The position numbers and the translations under genes are program-made. DNA of 64,000 nucleotides, taken from the NCBI RefSeq assembly GCF_024171945.1, contig NZ_JAMTCR010000004.1, forward strand, positions 124,001 through 188,000, given 5' to 3'. The notes beneath the pieces are model-generated. The model did no database searches, had not been told where the DNA came from, and worked only from the letters and a program-made list of their open reading frames with translations. Each line of letters begins with the position of its first letter. Position 1 is the first letter of the stretch. This stretch comes from Actinokineospora globicatena. Lineage in GTDB: Bacteria; Actinomycetota; Actinomycetes; Mycobacteriales; Pseudonocardiaceae. Shown one piece after another: positions 9,245 to 20,524 of this stretch.

Positions 9245-12200
9245 GTGGCTCGTCGGCGTATCGGATCGCTTGTGGGTGTGCGGTTGCTGGCCTTGGTGCT
9301 CGTGGTCGGCGGGGTGACGCCACCCGTGGTGAGTTCGGCCGCGGCGCAGCCCGCGCGGCGGGGTACGGCGGCGGAGGTCGCGCCGCTGCGGTCCGCGGCG
9401 CCACAGCCCACGTCGACCTCCGGTGCTGATCGACTCGTCGGCGCGGCGGAATCAGGGCCCGGGCACGAGACCCCGCGCGCGGCAGGGCGTCCGGAGCCGG
9501 TGCGGGAGCTGACCGAGTTGCGGACCGCCACCAGTTCCACCCTGGTGAACCAGGACGGCAGCCGGACCGAGCGGCAACACCTGGTGCCCCAGCACTTCCA
9601 GGCAGGCGGCTCCTGGCAGCGGATCAACTCCTCGGTCGTGGTCGACGCCAACCCCGCCGACGCGGTCAAGGCGCCCGCCGCGGTGGGGGAGCGCACGCAC
9701 TTCAAGATGGCCGCCAACTACTGGCAGGCCAGGTTCGCGCCGTCGGGTGACCGCCGGGGCATGGTGCGGATCCAGCAGGACGGGCAGACCGTCACGCTGC
9801 GGCCCGTGGGCGCCAGGGCGGTCACGCCGCGGATCACCTCCGACAGCTCGGGTCGGCAGACGGTCCACTACGACGGTCTGTGGCCCGGGATCGACGTCGC
9901 CTACGAGACGCACAACAGCATGCTCAAGGAGTTGGTCAGCCTGGCGGACTCCGCCGCGCCCACCAGCTACGCCTTCGCGGTCGGTGGCGCGGAACTCAAG
10001 CCAGACGGCAAGGGCGCGCTGCGGCTGACGGGTGCGCTGGAGGGCAAGTTCGAGGTCGCCCCGCTCAGCGTCACCCTGATGGACCGGGGTGTCATCAGCG
10101 AGACCATCGCCCGCCAGGAGTTCTCGGGCGGGCAGTTGCGGGTGGTCGTGGACGAGCGCTGGCTCCGGTCACTGCCCGAGCGGAGCTTCCCGGTGGTCGT
10201 CGACCCCACGTTCAACAGCTTCTTCGGCACCCGCGCCAGCGGCAACTACGTCGCCTACAAGTCCGACGGGTACGTCTGCGGCTCGACCGTCTGCTACCCG
10301 AACTCCGGCACCCTCAACGACAACGGGTGGAAGTCCTGGCGCAGCGCGTTCTTCGCGCCGTACAACCAACTCCAGGGCAAGGTGCTGCTCGGCGCGTGGT
10401 TCCACCTGCAGATGATGCCCCCGACCAGCGGGAAGTACTACGGGACCTACGAGAGCCTCTACACGGAGCTCTCCCACGCGGCCTGCCTCGGCTACCACTG
10501 CATCAACTACAACGCGCCCCGGACCAACTCCTGGTTCAGCTACGAGTCCTGGTTGGACGCCACCGCGATCTACCAGAACCGCGTCAACGCGGGTGACTGG
10601 GGAGCGTGGATGATGCTCAACGGCGAGGAACGCGCCCACCACACGATGAAGGCGTTCGACCCGGACAACAGCTACATGCAGTTCACCTACAACACGCCGC
10701 CGCCGACGCCCGCGGTCACCGCGCCCGCCGTCGACGGACAGGTGTTCGTCGACCCGCAGGTGAGCTTCAAGGTGAACCCGGTCGGTGACGCGGACGGCGA
10801 CGGGGTCCAGTACTACTTCCGGGTCGCGACCGGGTCCGACGGCGAGACCGGCACCGTGGTGAACTCCGGCAACATCAGCGCGGCACAGTGGACAGTCCCG
10901 GATGGCGTTCTGCAGGACGGAACCACCTACTACCTGCACACCTACTCCTTCGACGGCTCCAACCACAGCCCACCCAGCGCGGTCCGGTCGTTCCGGATCG
11001 ACGCGCGCACCGGCAAGGACGCCACCCAGACCTTCGACACCCTCGGCCCGGTCAGCGTCGACCTCGCCACCGGCAACGTCACCACGGACGAGACCAGCCA
11101 CACCAGCACGGCCCTGGGCGGCAACCTCGGTGTCACACTCGACTACAACTCCCCGACGCGGTCCCGGCAAGGTCTGCTCGCCGAGTACTGGAACGTGCCC
11201 GCCAACCACGGGTTCGGCAGCGGGTCCCCGGCCGGTCCGGCCGCGCTGCAACGGCTCGACCAAGCCGTCGACTTCGACTGGGGCCAGGGTTCGCCGTCGA
11301 GCGGGACGATCGGCACCGACTGGTTCTACACGCGGTGGACCGGCTACTTCGTCCCACCCAAGACGGGGTCGTACACCTTCGGCGGCAACATGGACGACGC
11401 GTTGAGCATCACCGTCAACGGCCAGGCCGTGGGCGGCGGTTGCTACAACGCCATCTGCTACGGCACCCCGATCACGCTCACGGCGGGGCAACCCGTGCCG
11501 ATCAAGGTCGACTACGAGGAAGCCACCAGCACCGCCTGGGTGAGGGTGTACGTGAAGGGCGCCGTCGCCGAGCAGGTCCTCCCGACCGCCTGGCTGCGCA
11601 CGGAACCACGTTCGGTCGCGCAAACGCGCGGGTTGACCGGTCGCTACTACGCCGACAACGCGGGCCACAACCTCGACGACCCGACGAAGTCGCTGTTCCT
11701 CAGCCGCACCGAGCCGCTGCTCAGCCTCAACTGGGGCAACGGTTCGCCGGTGCCGGGCGGGCCCGCGGACTTCATGTCGCGGTGGACCGGCTACGTCACC
11801 GTTCCCGCCACCGGCACCTACTACTTCGGGACCGCGGCAGATGACGGCAGCCGGATACGGGTCAACGACACGCTGGTCCTGGACGCCTGGAGCGGCTGTT
11901 GCGCTTTGGTCTACGGGAACGGGATCTCGCTGACCGCCAACCAGACCGTCCCCATCGTGGTGGACCACTACGACTCCGGTGGCGCCGCGTCCATGGCCCT
12001 CTACGTCAAGGGCGCCGTCGGTGAGCAGGTCGTGCCGTCCACTTGGTTGAGCCCGCGCGCCCAGGTCGTGCCGGACGGGTGGAGCCTGGGTGTCGACCCG
12101 GACGGAGACCTCAGCTACGACCGGTTGGTGGCCAACCAGAACAGCGTCACGCTCACCGACGCCACCGGCGACCGGCACGAGTACTCCTGGACCGGGAGTG

Positions 12201-15200
12201 GCTACAAGCCGCCGGTCAACGAGAACGGGCACCTGATCCGCAACCCGGACGGTAGCTTCACCCTGCAGGACAGCGACGGGCGAACGTACACCTTCGACAG
12301 CCAGGGCCAGCTGACCACGGCCACCAATCCCGTCGACGACCGCAAACCCGCCGCGCTGCGCTACACCTACTCCGGAAGCCCATCCCGCATCAGCCGGATC
12401 TCGGACAGCGTGGACACCGAGCGGTGGGCCCAGGTGTTCTACAGCGGCGCGGCGGAATGCCCGTCCGCCGCCGGGTTCGACCCCGTGGCACCACCGAACA
12501 TGCTCTGCGCGGTCCGCACCAACGACGGCCGCACGACCGCTTTCCGCTACCTGCAGGGCAAGCTCGCCAGAGTCGTGCTGCCGGGCGACGAGATCACCGA
12601 CTTCCAGTACGACGCCAGCGGCAGGCTGGTCGGCCTGCGCGACAGCCTCGCCAACGACGCCGTCGCCGCCGGGGTGCGGGCCGACGACCAGAACGTGCTC
12701 ACCTCGATCGACTACGACGTGCTCGGCAGGGCCATCAAGGTCACCCAACCCGCCGCGTCCGCTGGCGCGACCAGGATCCAGCACACGGTCGACTACGTGC
12801 CGGGCGACACGGGATACGCGGGCGCCAGCAGGCAGCACGTCGTCGGCGCGGCGGAACCCAACGGCCACACCCGCCGGGTCGAGTACGACGCGTTGTTGCG
12901 AACGGTCAAGGACATCGATGTCGCGGGCCTGACGACGACCTCGGAGTGGGACACCTCCAAGGACCTTCGACTGTTCACCACAGACCCGACCGGGCTGCGG
13001 TCGACGACGATCTTCGATGACGACGACCGTCCGGTCAGCGAGTACGGCCCGGCACCGGTGGCCTCGTTCGGGTCGGACCGCAGGCCGGTCCAGTCGGCGC
13101 TCGCCCAGGTCCCGGCGCGGCAGACGCGCTACGACGAGGGCATCACCGGCCCGGCGGTCAGCTGGTACGACTTCGCCTCGGCCAACGGCGGCGTCCTCCT
13201 CGGCGCACCCCGCCTGCACACCACCGGTGTGGACCCGACGGCCGACACCGGGTGGGTGCGCCGGGACTTCCGCGTCGGTCCCGTCCCGGTCGACCAGGAG
13301 AATAGGGCCCCCGGAGCGGACGGCTACGGGTTCAGCGCGACCGGCAAGATCCGCTTCCCGGCCACCGGCACGTACACGTTCCGGGTGTACGCCGATGACT
13401 CGCTCCGCCTGCACGTCGCGGACACCCAACTGCTCGGCAACTGGGGGACGCTGACCGAGGGCGTCAACCAGAACGTGCTGACCGGCACCTTCGCCGCGGA
13501 GGCGGGCAAGCCGTACCGGTTCAAGCTCGACTACGGCCACGCCGGGACACCAGGCGCGCTGGAGGCGTGGTTGGCCGGGCCCGGCATCCAGGACACCAAC
13601 AACGGCCTCGGCACCAGCAGGCTCGGGGCGTACCTCACACCGGACTACAGCCTGGAGACGAGTTCCACCGTCGCGGACTCGACGCTCGGAGACGCGACCA
13701 CGAACACCTCGTACGGGGCCAACCCGGAAACGGGACTGGTGCGGGCCAAGACCGTTGACCCGTCCGGGCTCAACCTGACCACGACCCTCGGTTACGAGGC
13801 GCCGGGCGCGGGCTACCTGCGGCAGACCGCGAGAACGTTGCCGGGCGGCACGAAGACGGCCTACGAGTTCTGGGACACCACCGCCGACAACCCCTGCACC
13901 CCGACCACTGAGGCGTTCCGGCAGGGTGGGCAGGTGCGGCGCAAGGTCGACCCGGATCCGGACGGCAGCGGGCCACGCCAGCCGCGCACCTCGGAGACCG
14001 TGCACGACGACGCCGGGCGCATCGTCGCCGCGAGGTTCAACCAAGACCCGTGGACCTGCACCACGTACGACGCACGAGGGCGCGTGCTGACCACGGTGAT
14101 CCCGACGGTGGGTGGGCAGTCGGGTCGGACGATCACCAACAACTGGGCCGTGGCGGGCGATCCGCTGGTGACGAGCACCGCCGACGCCAAGGGCACGATC
14201 ACCACCACCGTAGACCTGCTGGGCCGCGTCACGGTGTACTCCGACGTCTTCGGCGACTGGACCGGGTACGCCTACGACGACCTCGGGCGCTTGGTCCGCG
14301 TTTACGGGGATGTCGGAGAGCAGGGGTTCGGCTACGACCAGTACAACCGGTTGGTGGAACAGCGCTACGGCGGGCAGGTCGTGGCCAGGCCGCTCTACGA
14401 CCAGTTCGGTCGGGTCGACCGGGTGGACTACCCGCTCGCGGGCGGCCTTGGCCTGGCGGGCACGAGCTGGGACGCGATGGGCCGGGTCAGCGGGTTCACC
14501 TGGCGCCTCGACGGTGGCTCGACCGTGACCGACGCGGTGACCAGGTCGCAATCCGGGCAGGTGCTCACCAACATCACCACGGCCGGGTCCGCGCAACTCT
14601 GGCGTGGCTACGGTTACGACAAGGCGGGCAGGCTCACCTCGGCCGACAGCGGCCCGCACACGTTCCGGTACGGCTTCGGTCCGGCCGTGGGTTGTGGCGC
14701 GGGCTCGAACCCGGACGCGGGGCGCAACGGCAACCGGACCAGTCAGGTGGTCGACGGCGTCACCACGACGTTCTGCCACGACCAGGCCGACCGCCTGATC
14801 GGCAGCAGTGACCCGCGCTACGACGGTGGTGATGTCGACGCCCACGGCAACATGACCTCGATCGGCAGCGGGCCCACCCCGCTGCGGCTGTGCTACGACG
14901 CCTCGGATCGCAACACCTGCCTGGTGCAGCGCACGGCCGAGGGCAACGGCGTCGCGATGTACTACGACCGGGACGTGCAGGGGCGGGTGATCGGGCGGTT
15001 CAAGAACGACATCGCCAACTGGGTGTGGTCGGCCGCCGGGGACTACTTCTACGGCTACAGCGGGAGTGGGGACACACCGGACCTGGTGCGGGACAACAGC
15101 TGGCGGATCGTGCAGCGCACCATCGCCTTGCCGGGCGGGGTGTCGCTGACGATGCGGCCGGACGCGCCGGTGGCCGCGGACCGGGCTGTGTACTCGCTGC

Positions 15201-15970
15201 CGAACGTGCATGGTGATGTTCTTTTGACTGCCAACGGGTCGGGCGCGAACACCAGCACCGGCAACGGTCCGGGCAACTCTTTCACCTACGACCCGTTCGG
15301 GGCGATCACGACGGGGAGTACCGCGCCCGCGAACTTCGATGCGGGGAGCCAGGGGTGGCTCGGGCAGCACCAGAAGGTGTCCGAGACGGTGTTCACCTTG
15401 GCCCCGGTGCAGATGGGAGCGCGGGTGTACCTCCCCGGGTTGGGGCGGTTCAGCTCGGTGGACCCGGTCGAGGGCGGTGTGGAGAACGACTACGTGTACC
15501 CGCCTGACCCGATCAACGACTTCGACCTGACCGGGCAGTGGAGTTGGAGTTCGGTCAAGTTCGGGCTCAGCGTCGCGACCATGGTCGTGGGTGCGGCGGC
15601 GTGCATCGTGGCGACAGCGGGGGTGTGCGCGGGCGTGGCGATCGGTGCCGCCGTGGTGAACGGCGTCGCCTCGGGGGTCGCGCACTACTCGGAGAACAAG
15701 AAGGTCGGGCCTGCGATTCTGGCCGGTGTGAAGGACACGGCCTGGGACCTGCTGAAGATGAAGAAGATCACGATGTTCGGCAAGGTCCTGAACAAGGGCA
15801 CCCCGACGGCCGTCCGGTTCTTCGGGGCTGGGCGCAACTACACGAGCCTGGGCAAGGCATTGACGAAGGCGCCCGCGCGGGCCCGGTTGCGCGCGGTGGT
15901 CAAGGACTTCGCTGGCAAGCTGTCGTTCACCACCGCGATGCACATCGCGGCGCCGCGCAAGGTCCGGTAG
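9245..15970 (+). CDS. giant secreted RHS-repeat protein with three PA14 domains
   Basis: 2241 residues from GTG 9245, preceded at 8-nt spacing by AGGAG (9232-9236); a GTG at 9236 is in frame but overlaps that site. A signal peptide covers about the first 35 residues. An N-terminal secreted-protein region (~100-480) ends in a DNRLRE-like module. PA14-like beta-sandwich domains lie at ~643-785, ~796-936 and ~1320-1455 ([19 protein letters not shown] type). YD/RHS repeats run from ~960 to ~2060, ending in the RHS core signature [12 protein letters not shown] near 2066. The last ~140 residues are a variable tail with a hydrophobic Gly/Ala/Val segment and a basic end, the position of a toxin domain in polymorphic toxins; I do not recognise it. 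No immunity gene follows in the same direction. Confidence 0.88.
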   Translation: MARRRIGSLVGVRLLALVLVVGGVTPPVVSSAAAQPARRGTAAEVAPLRSAAPQPTSTSGADRLVGAAESGPGHETPRAAGRPEPVRELTELRTATSSTLVNQDGSRTERQHLVPQHFQAGGSWQRINSSVVVDANPADAVKAPAAVGERTHFKMAANYWQARFAPSGDRRGMVRIQQDGQTVTLRPVGARAVTPRITSDSSGRQTVHYDGLWPGIDVAYETHNSMLKELVSLADSAAPTSYAFAVGGAELKPDGKGALRLTGALEGKFEVAPLSVTLMDRGVISETIARQEFSGGQLRVVVDERWLRSLPERSFPVVVDPTFNSFFGTRASGNYVAYKSDGYVCGSTVCYPNSGTLNDNGWKSWRSAFFAPYNQLQGKVLLGAWFHLQMMPPTSGKYYGTYESLYTELSHAACLGYHCINYNAPRTNSWFSYESWLDATAIYQNRVNAGDWGAWMMLNGEERAHHTMKAFDPDNSYMQFTYNTPPPTPAVTAPAVDGQVFVDPQVSFKVNPVGDADGDGVQYYFRVATGSDGETGTVVNSGNISAAQWTVPDGVLQDGTTYYLHTYSFDGSNHSPPSAVRSFRIDARTGKDATQTFDTLGPVSVDLATGNVTTDETSHTSTALGGNLGVTLDYNSPTRSRQGLLAEYWNVPANHGFGSGSPAGPAALQRLDQAVDFDWGQGSPSSGTIGTDWFYTRWTGYFVPPKTGSYTFGGNMDDALSITVNGQAVGGGCYNAICYGTPITLTAGQPVPIKVDYEEATSTAWVRVYVKGAVAEQVLPTAWLRTEPRSVAQTRGLTGRYYADNAGHNLDDPTKSLFLSRTEPLLSLNWGNGSPVPGGPADFMSRWTGYVTVPATGTYYFGTAADDGSRIRVNDTLVLDAWSGCCALVYGNGISLTANQTVPIVVDHYDSGGAASMALYVKGAVGEQVVPSTWLSPRAQVVPDGWSLGVDPDGDLSYDRLVANQNSVTLTDATGDRHEYSWTGSGYKPPVNENGHLIRNPDGSFTLQDSDGRTYTFDSQGQLTTATNPVDDRKPAALRYTYSGSPSRISRISDSVDTERWAQVFYSGAAECPSAAGFDPVAPPNMLCAVRTNDGRTTAFRYLQGKLARVVLPGDEITDFQYDASGRLVGLRDSLANDAVAAGVRADDQNVLTSIDYDVLGRAIKVTQPAASAGATRIQHTVDYVPGDTGYAGASRQHVVGAAEPNGHTRRVEYDALLRTVKDIDVAGLTTTSEWDTSKDLRLFTTDPTGLRSTTIFDDDDRPVSEYGPAPVASFGSDRRPVQSALAQVPARQTRYDEGITGPAVSWYDFASANGGVLLGAPRLHTTGVDPTADTGWVRRDFRVGPVPVDQENRAPGADGYGFSATGKIRFPATGTYTFRVYADDSLRLHVADTQLLGNWGTLTEGVNQNVLTGTFAAEAGKPYRFKLDYGHAGTPGALEAWLAGPGIQDTNNGLGTSRLGAYLTPDYSLETSSTVADSTLGDATTNTSYGANPETGLVRAKTVDPSGLNLTTTLGYEAPGAGYLRQTARTLPGGTKTAYEFWDTTADNPCTPTTEAFRQGGQVRRKVDPDPDGSGPRQPRTSETVHDDAGRIVAARFNQDPWTCTTYDARGRVLTTVIPTVGGQSGRTITNNWAVAGDPLVTSTADAKGTITTTVDLLGRVTVYSDVFGDWTGYAYDDLGRLVRVYGDVGEQGFGYDQYNRLVEQRYGGQVVARPLYDQFGRVDRVDYPLAGGLGLAGTSWDAMGRVSGFTWRLDGGSTVTDAVTRSQSGQVLTNITTAGSAQLWRGYGYDKAGRLTSADSGPHTFRYGFGPAVGCGAGSNPDAGRNGNRTSQVVDGVTTTFCHDQADRLIGSSDPRYDGGDVDAHGNMTSIGSGPTPLRLCYDASDRNTCLVQRTAEGNGVAMYYDRDVQGRVIGRFKNDIANWVWSAAGDYFYGYSGSGDTPDLVRDNSWRIVQRTIALPGGVSLTMRPDAPVAADRAVYSLPNVHGDVLLTANGSGANTSTGNGPGNSFTYDPFGAITTGSTAPANFDAGSQGWLGQHQKVSETVFTLAPVQMGARVYLPGLGRFSSVDPVEGGVENDYVYPPDPINDFDLTGQWSWSSVKFGLSVATMVVGAAACIVATAGVCAGVAIGAAVVNGVASGVAHYSENKKVGPAILAGVKDTAWDLLKMKKITMFGKVLNKGTPTAVRFFGAGRNYTSLGKALTKAPARARLRAVVKDFAGKLSFTTAMHIAAPRKVR

Positions 15971-15975
15971 GTGGG

Positions 15976-16010
15976 CCGCCGCCTCCCGGGGTGAGCCCGG
16001 GAGGCGGTGG
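15976..16010. terminator. bidirectional terminator hairpin
   Basis: 15-bp stem (15976-15990 with 15996-16010, including one G-T pair) and a 5-nt loop GTGAG between the convergent RHS gene (stop at 15970) and the small secreted protein gene (stop at 16014). Confidence 0.8.
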
Positions 16011-16013
16011 TGG

Positions 16014-16319
16014 TTAGCCCAGCAGGTAGGACTTGTCGTAGACGAGCGAGCTGCCGGGGCAGCTGGCGGTGGAGACGGCGCTGACGGCGGTGACGGTGTT
16101 GCCGGTGACGGTGAAAGTGGAGCCGTTGGGGTTGCGGCAGTAGGCGAGGGCCTGCAGCTCGTCCAGGGCGCCGCCGCTGGCGTTGCAGGTGGCGTGGGCG
16201 TTCTTGCTGCCGTTGGTCCACGCGTAGCAGTTCTGCAGGGCCTGGGCGGGTGCCGCCCCGACGACCAGCCCGCCGACGACCACGACCGTCGCGGTGACCG
16301 CGCGCAACGTCTTCATCAT
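16014..16319 (-). CDS. small secreted four-cysteine protein
   Basis: 101 residues from ATG 16319, with AAGGA about 9 nt upstream; a longer in-frame start at 16511 gives a non-protein-like extension. Residues 1-27 are a clear signal peptide (MMKTLRA, hydrophobic core, APAQA cleavage). The mature ~74 residues start LQNCYAW and contain four cysteines at regular spacing, so two disulfides are likely in a small beta-rich exoprotein. No known family recognised. It lies tail-to-tail with the RHS gene, which argues against being its immunity protein. Confidence 0.75.
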   Translation of the reverse strand: MMKTLRAVTATVVVVGGLVVGAAPAQALQNCYAWTNGSKNAHATCNASGGALDELQALAYCRNPNGSTFTVTGNTVTAVSAVSTASCPGSSLVYDKSYLLG

Positions 16320-16753
16320 GACAGAGTCCTTTCCCAGACGCCCCAGGGCGCGGCGCGACGACCGCGCTTGCTCGACCGCGTGACCGCACCCCAGAGCGGA
16401 CCGAAACATGTCGAACTCGAGCTTAATGTCGTCACTCAGGCGGTACACCACCGATCGGTTGAATCGACCGGCACCATTGTTCCGGCCCGCTGGGTGTCCG
16501 GTGTGGATCAACCGGCAGACTGCGGACGCACGTCCCCGACCTGCCTTGACTGGGCGACGCGCGATGTGCAGGCGGGGTTCTGGTCACGCACCGGATTCGG
16601 CATGACTCCACACGGGTGAAATGGCTCGTTAATGTAATTCCCGGCATTTCCGGGCCGGATAGCGATACGGGGTGGGCGGACCGCGTCGTACGATTGTCGA
16701 AGGATCGGGTTTGGATCTGGACGTGCGGTCGGCGCGCTCCCTAGGGTCTGATC
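16320..16753. other. divergent promoter region, lower G+C, no gene seen
   Basis: 434 bp between the small secreted protein and the peptidase gene. It has AT-richer patches (around 16410-16470 and 16615-16660) consistent with promoters. An imperfect inverted repeat CCGATCGGTTGAATCGACCGG lies near 16450-16472. Frames crossing it have no protein-like composition. Confidence 0.45.
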
Positions 16754-18301
16754 ATGAGCTGGGTTCGCAAGCTGGTCGGTGTGGTGCTGGTGGCGCTGGT
16801 GTCCGCTGTGGTCATGCCGGTGGTGGCGGTGGCCGAGGGATCCGCCGTGGTGTGGGGGGATTGCCCGCCGGACCCGGGTCCGGCTGATCCGCGGCTGCGG
16901 TGCGCGACGGTGAAGGTGCCGCTGGACTACCGGGCGCCGGGGGGTCGGAAGATCGAGATCGCGGTGTCCCGGTTGGCCACCGCGAAGCCAGGACTGCGGC
17001 GCGGTGTGTTGCTGCACAACGGAGGCGGGCCCGGTGAGCGCAGTCTGCACCTGCCCAGCCGCTACGCGCAGGTGTACTCGCAGGACGTGCTCGACCGGTA
17101 CGACCTGGTCGGCTTCGACCCGCGTGGGGTTGGCTACAGCACGCCGATCACCTGCGGTCGCACCGCGGCCCAGCTGCCCAACGAGTGGGTGTTGCCGTTC
17201 CCCGCGCCGGGTGGCTCGATCTCCGGCAACGTGGCGTTCGCGCGCGACCTGGCTCGGGACTGCCTGGCCAAGGGCGGCGACCTCGTCCGGCACGTGACCA
17301 CGGCGAACACCGCGCGCGACATGGACCGGATCCGGATCGCGCTGGGGGAGCGGAAACTGTCCTACTCCAGCGGTTCCTACGGCAGCTACCTCGGCGCGGT
17401 GTACGCGTCGCTGTTCCCGGAGCGGACCGACCGGGTCGTGCTCGACGCCAACGTCGACCCGAACCGCGTGTGGCACCACCAGTGGGCGTTGTGGGACAGC
17501 GGGGCGGAGGCGCGGTTCCCGGACTTCGCGGCGTGGGCTGTCCAAGATGGACTCGGCTCCACTCAGGACGAGGTGCGCGCCGGATTCCTCGCGTTGGTCA
17601 AGAAACTCGACCGCGCACCGGTTGTGCACCCGAAGGCGGGACCGGTCAACGGCAACCTGCTGCGCGCGATCTTCCGGGCGTACTCGTACCACAGCCTCTA
17701 CTTCCCGGAGATCGGCGCGTGGTGGCACTTCCTGGAGGGTGACGGCCCGCCCCCTGGCTGGGGCGACCCGTCCGGCGTACCGGGCATCCCGCAGGACAAC
17801 TCCGTCGCCGTCCTCCTGGCCGTCACCTGCGGCGACACCCTGTGGTCGCACGACATCGACCACTACCGCCGTGAGGTCCGGGAAAACCGCGCCGAGTACC
17901 CGATCCTGGGCGGCATGGGCGCGAACATCTGGCCGTGCGCCTTCTGGCCGAACCCGGTGGAACCCGCGGTACGGGTGACCGACCGCGGCCCGGCCAACGT
18001 CCTCTTGCTACAGACGCTCCGCGACCCCGGGACCCCGTACGCGGGCGCCCTGGGAATGCGCTCCGCCCTCGGCAACCGAGCCCGCATGGTCACCGTGACC
18101 ACCGGCAACCACGGCGCCTACGACCCCAACACCCCGTCCTGCGCGATCACCGCCGCCCACCGCTTCCTGGCCACCGGCACCCTGCCCCGCCACGACCTGG
18201 CCTGCGACCCCGACCCGACCACCGCCGCCAGCGCCCCATTGCTGAGGAACGCTTTGCCAACTCCCGCAGACGTGCAGTTCCCGCACGTAGCTATTCCGTG
18301 A
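16754..18301 (+). CDS. exported alpha/beta-hydrolase, tripeptidyl aminopeptidase-like
   Basis: 515 residues from ATG 16754 (AGGG 8 nt upstream). The signal peptide is ~1-28. The order of motifs matches the Streptomyces SlpD/SlpE/Tap family of secreted aminopeptidases: oxyanion region HNGGGPGER near 93, DLVGFDPRGVGYS near 120, nucleophile elbow GSYGS with Ser208, Asp424 in LRDPGTP, His453 in GNHGAY. Family proteins remove N-terminal tri/dipeptides from extracellular proteins. The segment before the active Ser reads YSSGSYG instead of the commoner YGGSYG or YGVSYG. The last ~30 residues have fewer recognisable features. Confidence 0.87.
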   Translation: MSWVRKLVGVVLVALVSAVVMPVVAVAEGSAVVWGDCPPDPGPADPRLRCATVKVPLDYRAPGGRKIEIAVSRLATAKPGLRRGVLLHNGGGPGERSLHLPSRYAQVYSQDVLDRYDLVGFDPRGVGYSTPITCGRTAAQLPNEWVLPFPAPGGSISGNVAFARDLARDCLAKGGDLVRHVTTANTARDMDRIRIALGERKLSYSSGSYGSYLGAVYASLFPERTDRVVLDANVDPNRVWHHQWALWDSGAEARFPDFAAWAVQDGLGSTQDEVRAGFLALVKKLDRAPVVHPKAGPVNGNLLRAIFRAYSYHSLYFPEIGAWWHFLEGDGPPPGWGDPSGVPGIPQDNSVAVLLAVTCGDTLWSHDIDHYRREVRENRAEYPILGGMGANIWPCAFWPNPVEPAVRVTDRGPANVLLLQTLRDPGTPYAGALGMRSALGNRARMVTVTTGNHGAYDPNTPSCAITAAHRFLATGTLPRHDLACDPDPTTAASAPLLRNALPTPADVQFPHVAIP

Positions 18302-18424
18302 TCACGCCCGTACACCCAACCCGAAAGACGACCAGCGCGCCGGCTCGTGAGAGGTTCAGGAGGCTGGCGTACTGACCCTAGGATCGCTGGAAGGCGACGG
18401 TGCAACAGTCACGGAGGTGGGCGG

Positions 18425-19147
18425 GTGCGCGAGCACGCTCTGTCGTGGATCGCTCGGTGGGACGCGCAGCAGGAGTTCTACGTGCCGCACCGGGAGGCGT
18501 TGTTCGGGGTGATCGCCGATGCGGTGGTGGAGGTTGCGGGGCGGGCCGATCCCCTGGTGCTGGACCTCGGGTGTGGGCCGGGGGCGCTCGGGGTCAGGTT
18601 GCGGGCGCGGGTTCCTGGGGCGCGGGTGATCGGGATCGACTCGAACCCCTTGCTGTTGGCGCTCGCGCGGGCGGCGTATCCCGAGGAGGAGTTCGTCACG
18701 GCTGATCTGGGGGAGCCGGGGTGGGTGGATCGGCTGGGTCTTGAGCGGCCGGTTGACGCGGTGGTCAGCACGACGGCGTTGCACTGGTTGCCCGAGGCGC
18801 GGATGAAGGTCACCTACGCCGAGGCCGGTTCCGCGCTGGCACCGGGCGCGATCTTGCTCGACGGTGACCACCTCACCGCCGACGACACCGCGCCGACGCT
18901 CGCGCGGGTGCACCGGGCGTTGGGTCGGCCGACGGCCGGGAAGCCGCAGGACGACTGGGAGGAGTGGTGGGCGGCCATCGCGCGGGACAGCGTGTTCGGG
19001 GAGTTGGTCGCCCCGCGGACGCATGACCCGCATTCCGAGACCCAGTTCCTGTCCACGCACCTGCGGGCGCTGGAGTCGGCCGGGTTCGCCGAGGTCGACA
19101 CGATCTGGCAGCACGGGGACAGCAGGGTGCTGGCCGCGATCCGCTGA
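18425..19147 (+). CDS. class I SAM-dependent methyltransferase
   Basis: 240 residues from GTG 18425, preceded by GGAGGTGGG; an in-frame start at 18347 would add 26 non-protein-like residues. SAM-binding motif I is VLDLGCGPGALG near residue 46, an acidic residue ends the next strand (VIGIDSNP), and ADLGEPGW follows. This is the trans-aconitate/UbiE-like Rossmann methyltransferase fold. No partner indicates the substrate. The TGA stop abuts the stop of the convergent ArsR gene so that both stops form TGATCA. Confidence 0.85.
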   Translation: MREHALSWIARWDAQQEFYVPHREALFGVIADAVVEVAGRADPLVLDLGCGPGALGVRLRARVPGARVIGIDSNPLLLALARAAYPEEEFVTADLGEPGWVDRLGLERPVDAVVSTTALHWLPEARMKVTYAEAGSALAPGAILLDGDHLTADDTAPTLARVHRALGRPTAGKPQDDWEEWWAAIARDSVFGELVAPRTHDPHSETQFLSTHLRALESAGFAEVDTIWQHGDSRVLAAIR

Positions 19148-19495
19148 TCAGTCGTGGTTGGGCAGGCCCGCGGCGTGGTGGTGGGCGGCGTGCAGGGCCT
19201 CAGCGAGCATGTGCCGGACGTGGGTGCCGGTGGCGCGGTAGAGCGCTCGGCGGCCGTCACGGCGGAGGGTGACCAGGCCGGTGAGGCGGAGCTTGGCCAG
19301 GTGCTGGGACACAGCCGGGCGGGCGATGCCGACGGCGCCCGCGAGGGTCGTGACGTCGTACTCGTCGCCGCACAGGAGCCAGAGCAGGCGCAACCGGGTG
19401 GGGTCGGCGAGCATGCGCAGCGAGTCGACGGCGGCCGCCACGTGCTCGTCGGGTGGCAGCAGCCGCCAGTCGGGCTCGGCGCGGGAGGCGTGCAT
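19148..19495 (-). CDS. ArsR/SmtB-family transcriptional regulator
   Basis: 115 residues. The winged helix-turn-helix is clear: SLRMLADPTRLRLLWLL, then GIARPAVSQHLAKLRLTGLV as the recognition helix, then wing RRDGRRALYRATG. The C-terminal helix AEALHAAHHHAAG is His-rich, as in metal-sensing ArsR proteins of actinomycetes that use C-terminal histidines, so a metal ligand is plausible but unproven. No transporter or metal-resistance gene lies adjacent: convergent methyltransferase on one side, a broken HAD gene upstream on the same strand. Confidence 0.87.
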   Translation of the reverse strand: MHASRAEPDWRLLPPDEHVAAAVDSLRMLADPTRLRLLWLLCGDEYDVTTLAGAVGIARPAVSQHLAKLRLTGLVTLRRDGRRALYRATGTHVRHMLAEALHAAHHHAAGLPNHD

Positions 19496-19568
19496 GGTGC
19501 GACAGTGTCGCAGTCCCGCGCCTAGTTCCAGCAGGCGCAGGCGGCGGGGCGCGCGGTGAACGCGTCGG

Positions 19569-19969
19569 CTCGACGACGTCCTCCAGCGCGACCAGGGTGA
19601 AGTCGGCGGTCAGGTCGATGTCGGCGAACGAGGCGAACACCGCGCTCTCCGGGAACCACGGGCCGAACGGCGCCGGTGAGCTGCCGATGCACTCGCTGCC
19701 TGTGGCCACCGCCGCGCCACGTCCCACAGCCCGTCACCGTCGGCGAACCGCTGGACCTCCGGGTCGCCCGGCAGCCGACCGGTATTGGCCCGGAAGACCT
19801 CGCGGAAGATCCACGAGTCGGTGTGGTGGGTGTACCCGCCCCGCGCGGCGTCGATCTCCGTGAGGCCGAGGTCGCGCAGCGCGGCGAGGAACGCGCTCTG
19901 GTGCGGTGCGACGCTGTGCAGCAGCGTGCCATCGACGTCGAGAACGACCAGGGTGCGCATGCGGTTCAT
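19569..19969 (-). pseudogene. HAD-family hydrolase remnant (internal deletion plus frameshift)
   Basis: From ATG 19969 the first frame reads a good HAD motif I, VVLDVDGTLLHSV, and cap-domain sequence to about 19690. It then passes straight to the motif IV-like DGDGLWDVA and is frameshifted. A different frame continues to about 19569 with sequence like the family C-terminus (ESAVFASFADIDL... LVALEDVVE). A complete homologue would be about 220 residues. Here the middle (motifs II and III) is gone and the two ends lie in different frames, so the gene is almost surely dead. It lies 18 bp downstream of the membrane protein gene. Confidence 0.65.
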
Positions 19970-19987
19970 CCGTTCTGGTGGTGTCGG

Positions 19988-20494
19988 TCAGCCGTGGGCG
20001 AGGAGTTCGAGTCCGACGACGGCCGCGCCGAGGACCAGCTCGGCGCCCAGCACGATGAGGCGCTGCCAGCCGGGCAACCGCACCCGGCGGACGGCCAGGT
20101 AGCTGATCGCGGCCAGCCCGGCGACGAGCGCGATGGTCGACGCGCGCAGGGCACCCTCGATCTTCCACACCCCGGCCACCGCCAGGCCCAGGAACACGAA
20201 CGGCAGCGTGACCGCGCCCAGGGCACCGAAGCTGACCCGCAGCATCCGGCCGACCCGCTCGCGGTCAGGCAGGGCGGCGTGCACCGCGATGTGCGACACG
20301 ACATCGGCCACCAGGACCGCCAGCAGGGTCCCGGTCACCGTGATCAGCAGCAGCACCGCGGCCTCGAGCGCCTCGCCACCGTGCGACCGCAGAGCCAGGA
20401 CCACGGCCAACGCGGTGAACGTCAAGTACACGCGCTCCTTGAGCCGTGCCGCGCGTTCCTCAGCGGGTTCGGCACGTGAGTCCGTTTCAGCCAT
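19988..20494 (-). CDS. small four-TM integral membrane protein
   Basis: 168 residues. After a charged N-terminus (AEERAARLKERVY) there are about four hydrophobic helices (residues ~25-70, 88-110, 115-132, 142-166). Between helices 2 and 3 is a conserved-looking loop, HAALPDRERVGRMLRVS. Similar small proteins of unknown function are common in actinomycetes; no enzymatic motif is visible. It precedes the broken HAD gene by 18 bp, so the two were probably one operon. Confidence 0.75.
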   Translation of the reverse strand: MAETDSRAEPAEERAARLKERVYLTFTALAVVLALRSHGGEALEAAVLLLITVTGTLLAVLVADVVSHIAVHAALPDRERVGRMLRVSFGALGAVTLPFVFLGLAVAGVWKIEGALRASTIALVAGLAAISYLAVRRVRLPGWQRLIVLGAELVLGAAVVGLELLAHG

Positions 20495-20524
20495 GGGCTC
20501 AGGCTAGTTCCGGTGCCTGGACCG

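Noticed and set aside
8998-9717. Minus-strand ORF over the RHS start
   Set aside because: Overlaps the RHS signal peptide and promoter region; composition not protein-like.
10169-15943. 1924-residue open frame antisense to the RHS gene
   Set aside because: Arg/Val/Gly/His-rich translation without motifs, typical of the complement of G+C-rich coding DNA; the + strand frame has clear PA14 and RHS domains.
16014-16319. Immunity protein for the RHS toxin
   Set aside because: It is convergent to the RHS gene, separated by a bidirectional terminator, and carries a secretion signal.
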